A stretch of 6,046 nt of DNA from NCBI GenBank assembly GCA_003165855.1, contig PMXH01000587.1, forward strand, positions 13,934 to 19,979. Reading direction: 5' to 3'. Origin of the DNA: Acidobacteriaceae bacterium (lineage in GTDB: Bacteria > Acidobacteriota > Terriglobia > Terriglobales > Acidobacteriaceae). Shown piece by piece: positions 5,803 to 6,046 of this stretch; within the stretch, counting starts at the first letter, position 1, and the number at the start of each line of letters is the position of its first letter. The translations under genes and the position numbers were made by a program. Below the pieces are notes generated by a model, which was not told the origin of the DNA, did not search any database, and saw only the letters and a program-made list of their open reading frames with translations.

Positions 5803-6046
5803 GTGTGCCGAGCATGCTTGACAGCTTGGAGGTGAAAGTCCTCTACCCAGTCTGATGGAGACGAAGGGTTAGCAAAGCGCAAGGGTGAAACAACACTCGC
5901 CGCGAGGCGGGGCCTGAAAGAAGCGCGGAGCAAAGACGCGAGCCGATGAACAAGAACCGGATAGGAGGCCTACAGTGGCGGGCGAGCGGGCGAATGACTG
6001 CGAAGCCCATATCCATCAAGCTCACTGGTGGTAAATCCGGCGGTTG
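5803..6046 (+). mobile_element. Group II intron (probably class IIC), 5' part; continues beyond window
   Basis: Group II introns are self-splicing retroelements that fold into six RNA domains and usually encode a reverse transcriptase/maturase in domain IV. The first 244 nt are here. It starts with GTGTGCC, matching the GUGYG 5' consensus, followed by GAGCATGCTTGACAGC. Conserved domain I blocks follow: GGAGGTGAAAGTCCTC (5828-5843), GGGTTAGCAAAGCGCAAGGGTG (split at 5867-5877 and 5878-5887), CCTGAAAGAAGC (5913-5924) and GAACAAGAACC (5948-5958). From memory these line up with the Oceanobacillus iheyensis IIC intron (GUGUGCC start, CGCAAGGGUG, CUGAAGGAAGC, GAACACGAAC). The position, one base after a terminator T-run and in the same orientation, is the hallmark of IIC targeting. 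No protein-coding part is in the window, so whether the maturase and domains V-VI are intact cannot be judged. Class is inferred; group II identity is strong. Confidence 0.9.

Noticed and set aside
5916..5921. GAAAGA as EBS1 pairing with the TTTTTC 5' exon
   Set aside because: It could pair with one G-U wobble, but it falls in the conserved CTGAAAGAAGC block shared by other introns, so it is more likely part of the domain I core. EBS1 was not located.
5843..6025. Minus-strand 60-codon open frame in the right end
   Set aside because: It lies wholly inside the structured 5' part of the group II intron, which is non-coding RNA.

Overview
The window comes from a GC-rich bacterium. Acidobacteriota is my best guess. 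It rests on gene content (a FecR-domain exported protein with an aromatic-rich tail of the DUF6600 type, and ruvC followed directly by an exported protein of unknown function) and on intergenic repeats that look familiar from that phylum. This is recognition from memory, not a search result. The features cover most of the sequence. All complete genes lie on the plus strand, and one truncated gene at the left edge lies on the minus strand.

Layout. Bases 1-383 (minus) hold the N-terminal 127 residues of a SulP-family anion transporter, which runs off the left edge. A 220-bp divergent control region (384-603) carries a dispersed-type repeat. Bases 604-2658 encode a CstA-family transporter, overlapped by 4 nt by a small YbdD/YjiX-family gene (2655-2843). 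A 179-bp gap with two tandem hairpins follows. Next is ruvC (3023-3526), the Holliday junction resolvase, overlapped by 4 nt by an exported protein I cannot name (to 4272). A 178-bp gap contains a short degenerate CACAGGGGA repeat. Bases 4451-5752 encode an exported FecR-domain protein ending in a Tyr/Trp/Gly-rich region. It is followed by an intrinsic terminator (5774-5801).

The most interesting part is the right end. From base 5803, one base past the terminator T-run, the sequence reads as the 5' end of a group II intron (GTGTG start and conserved domain I blocks) and continues past the window edge. Insertion right behind a terminator hairpin is the known behaviour of group IIC introns, so this is very probably an IIC retroelement parked behind the fecR-like gene.

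How the genes work together. cstA and ybdD form a translationally coupled pair, as in the enterobacterial pyruvate/peptide uptake systems. ruvC and the exported protein are coupled by position, but no functional link is evident. sulP, cstA and ruvC lack a Shine-Dalgarno sequence and instead have a -10-like hexamer 6-11 nt before the start codon. This suggests leaderless or near-leaderless mRNAs. ybdD and the FecR gene have clear GGAGG-type sites.
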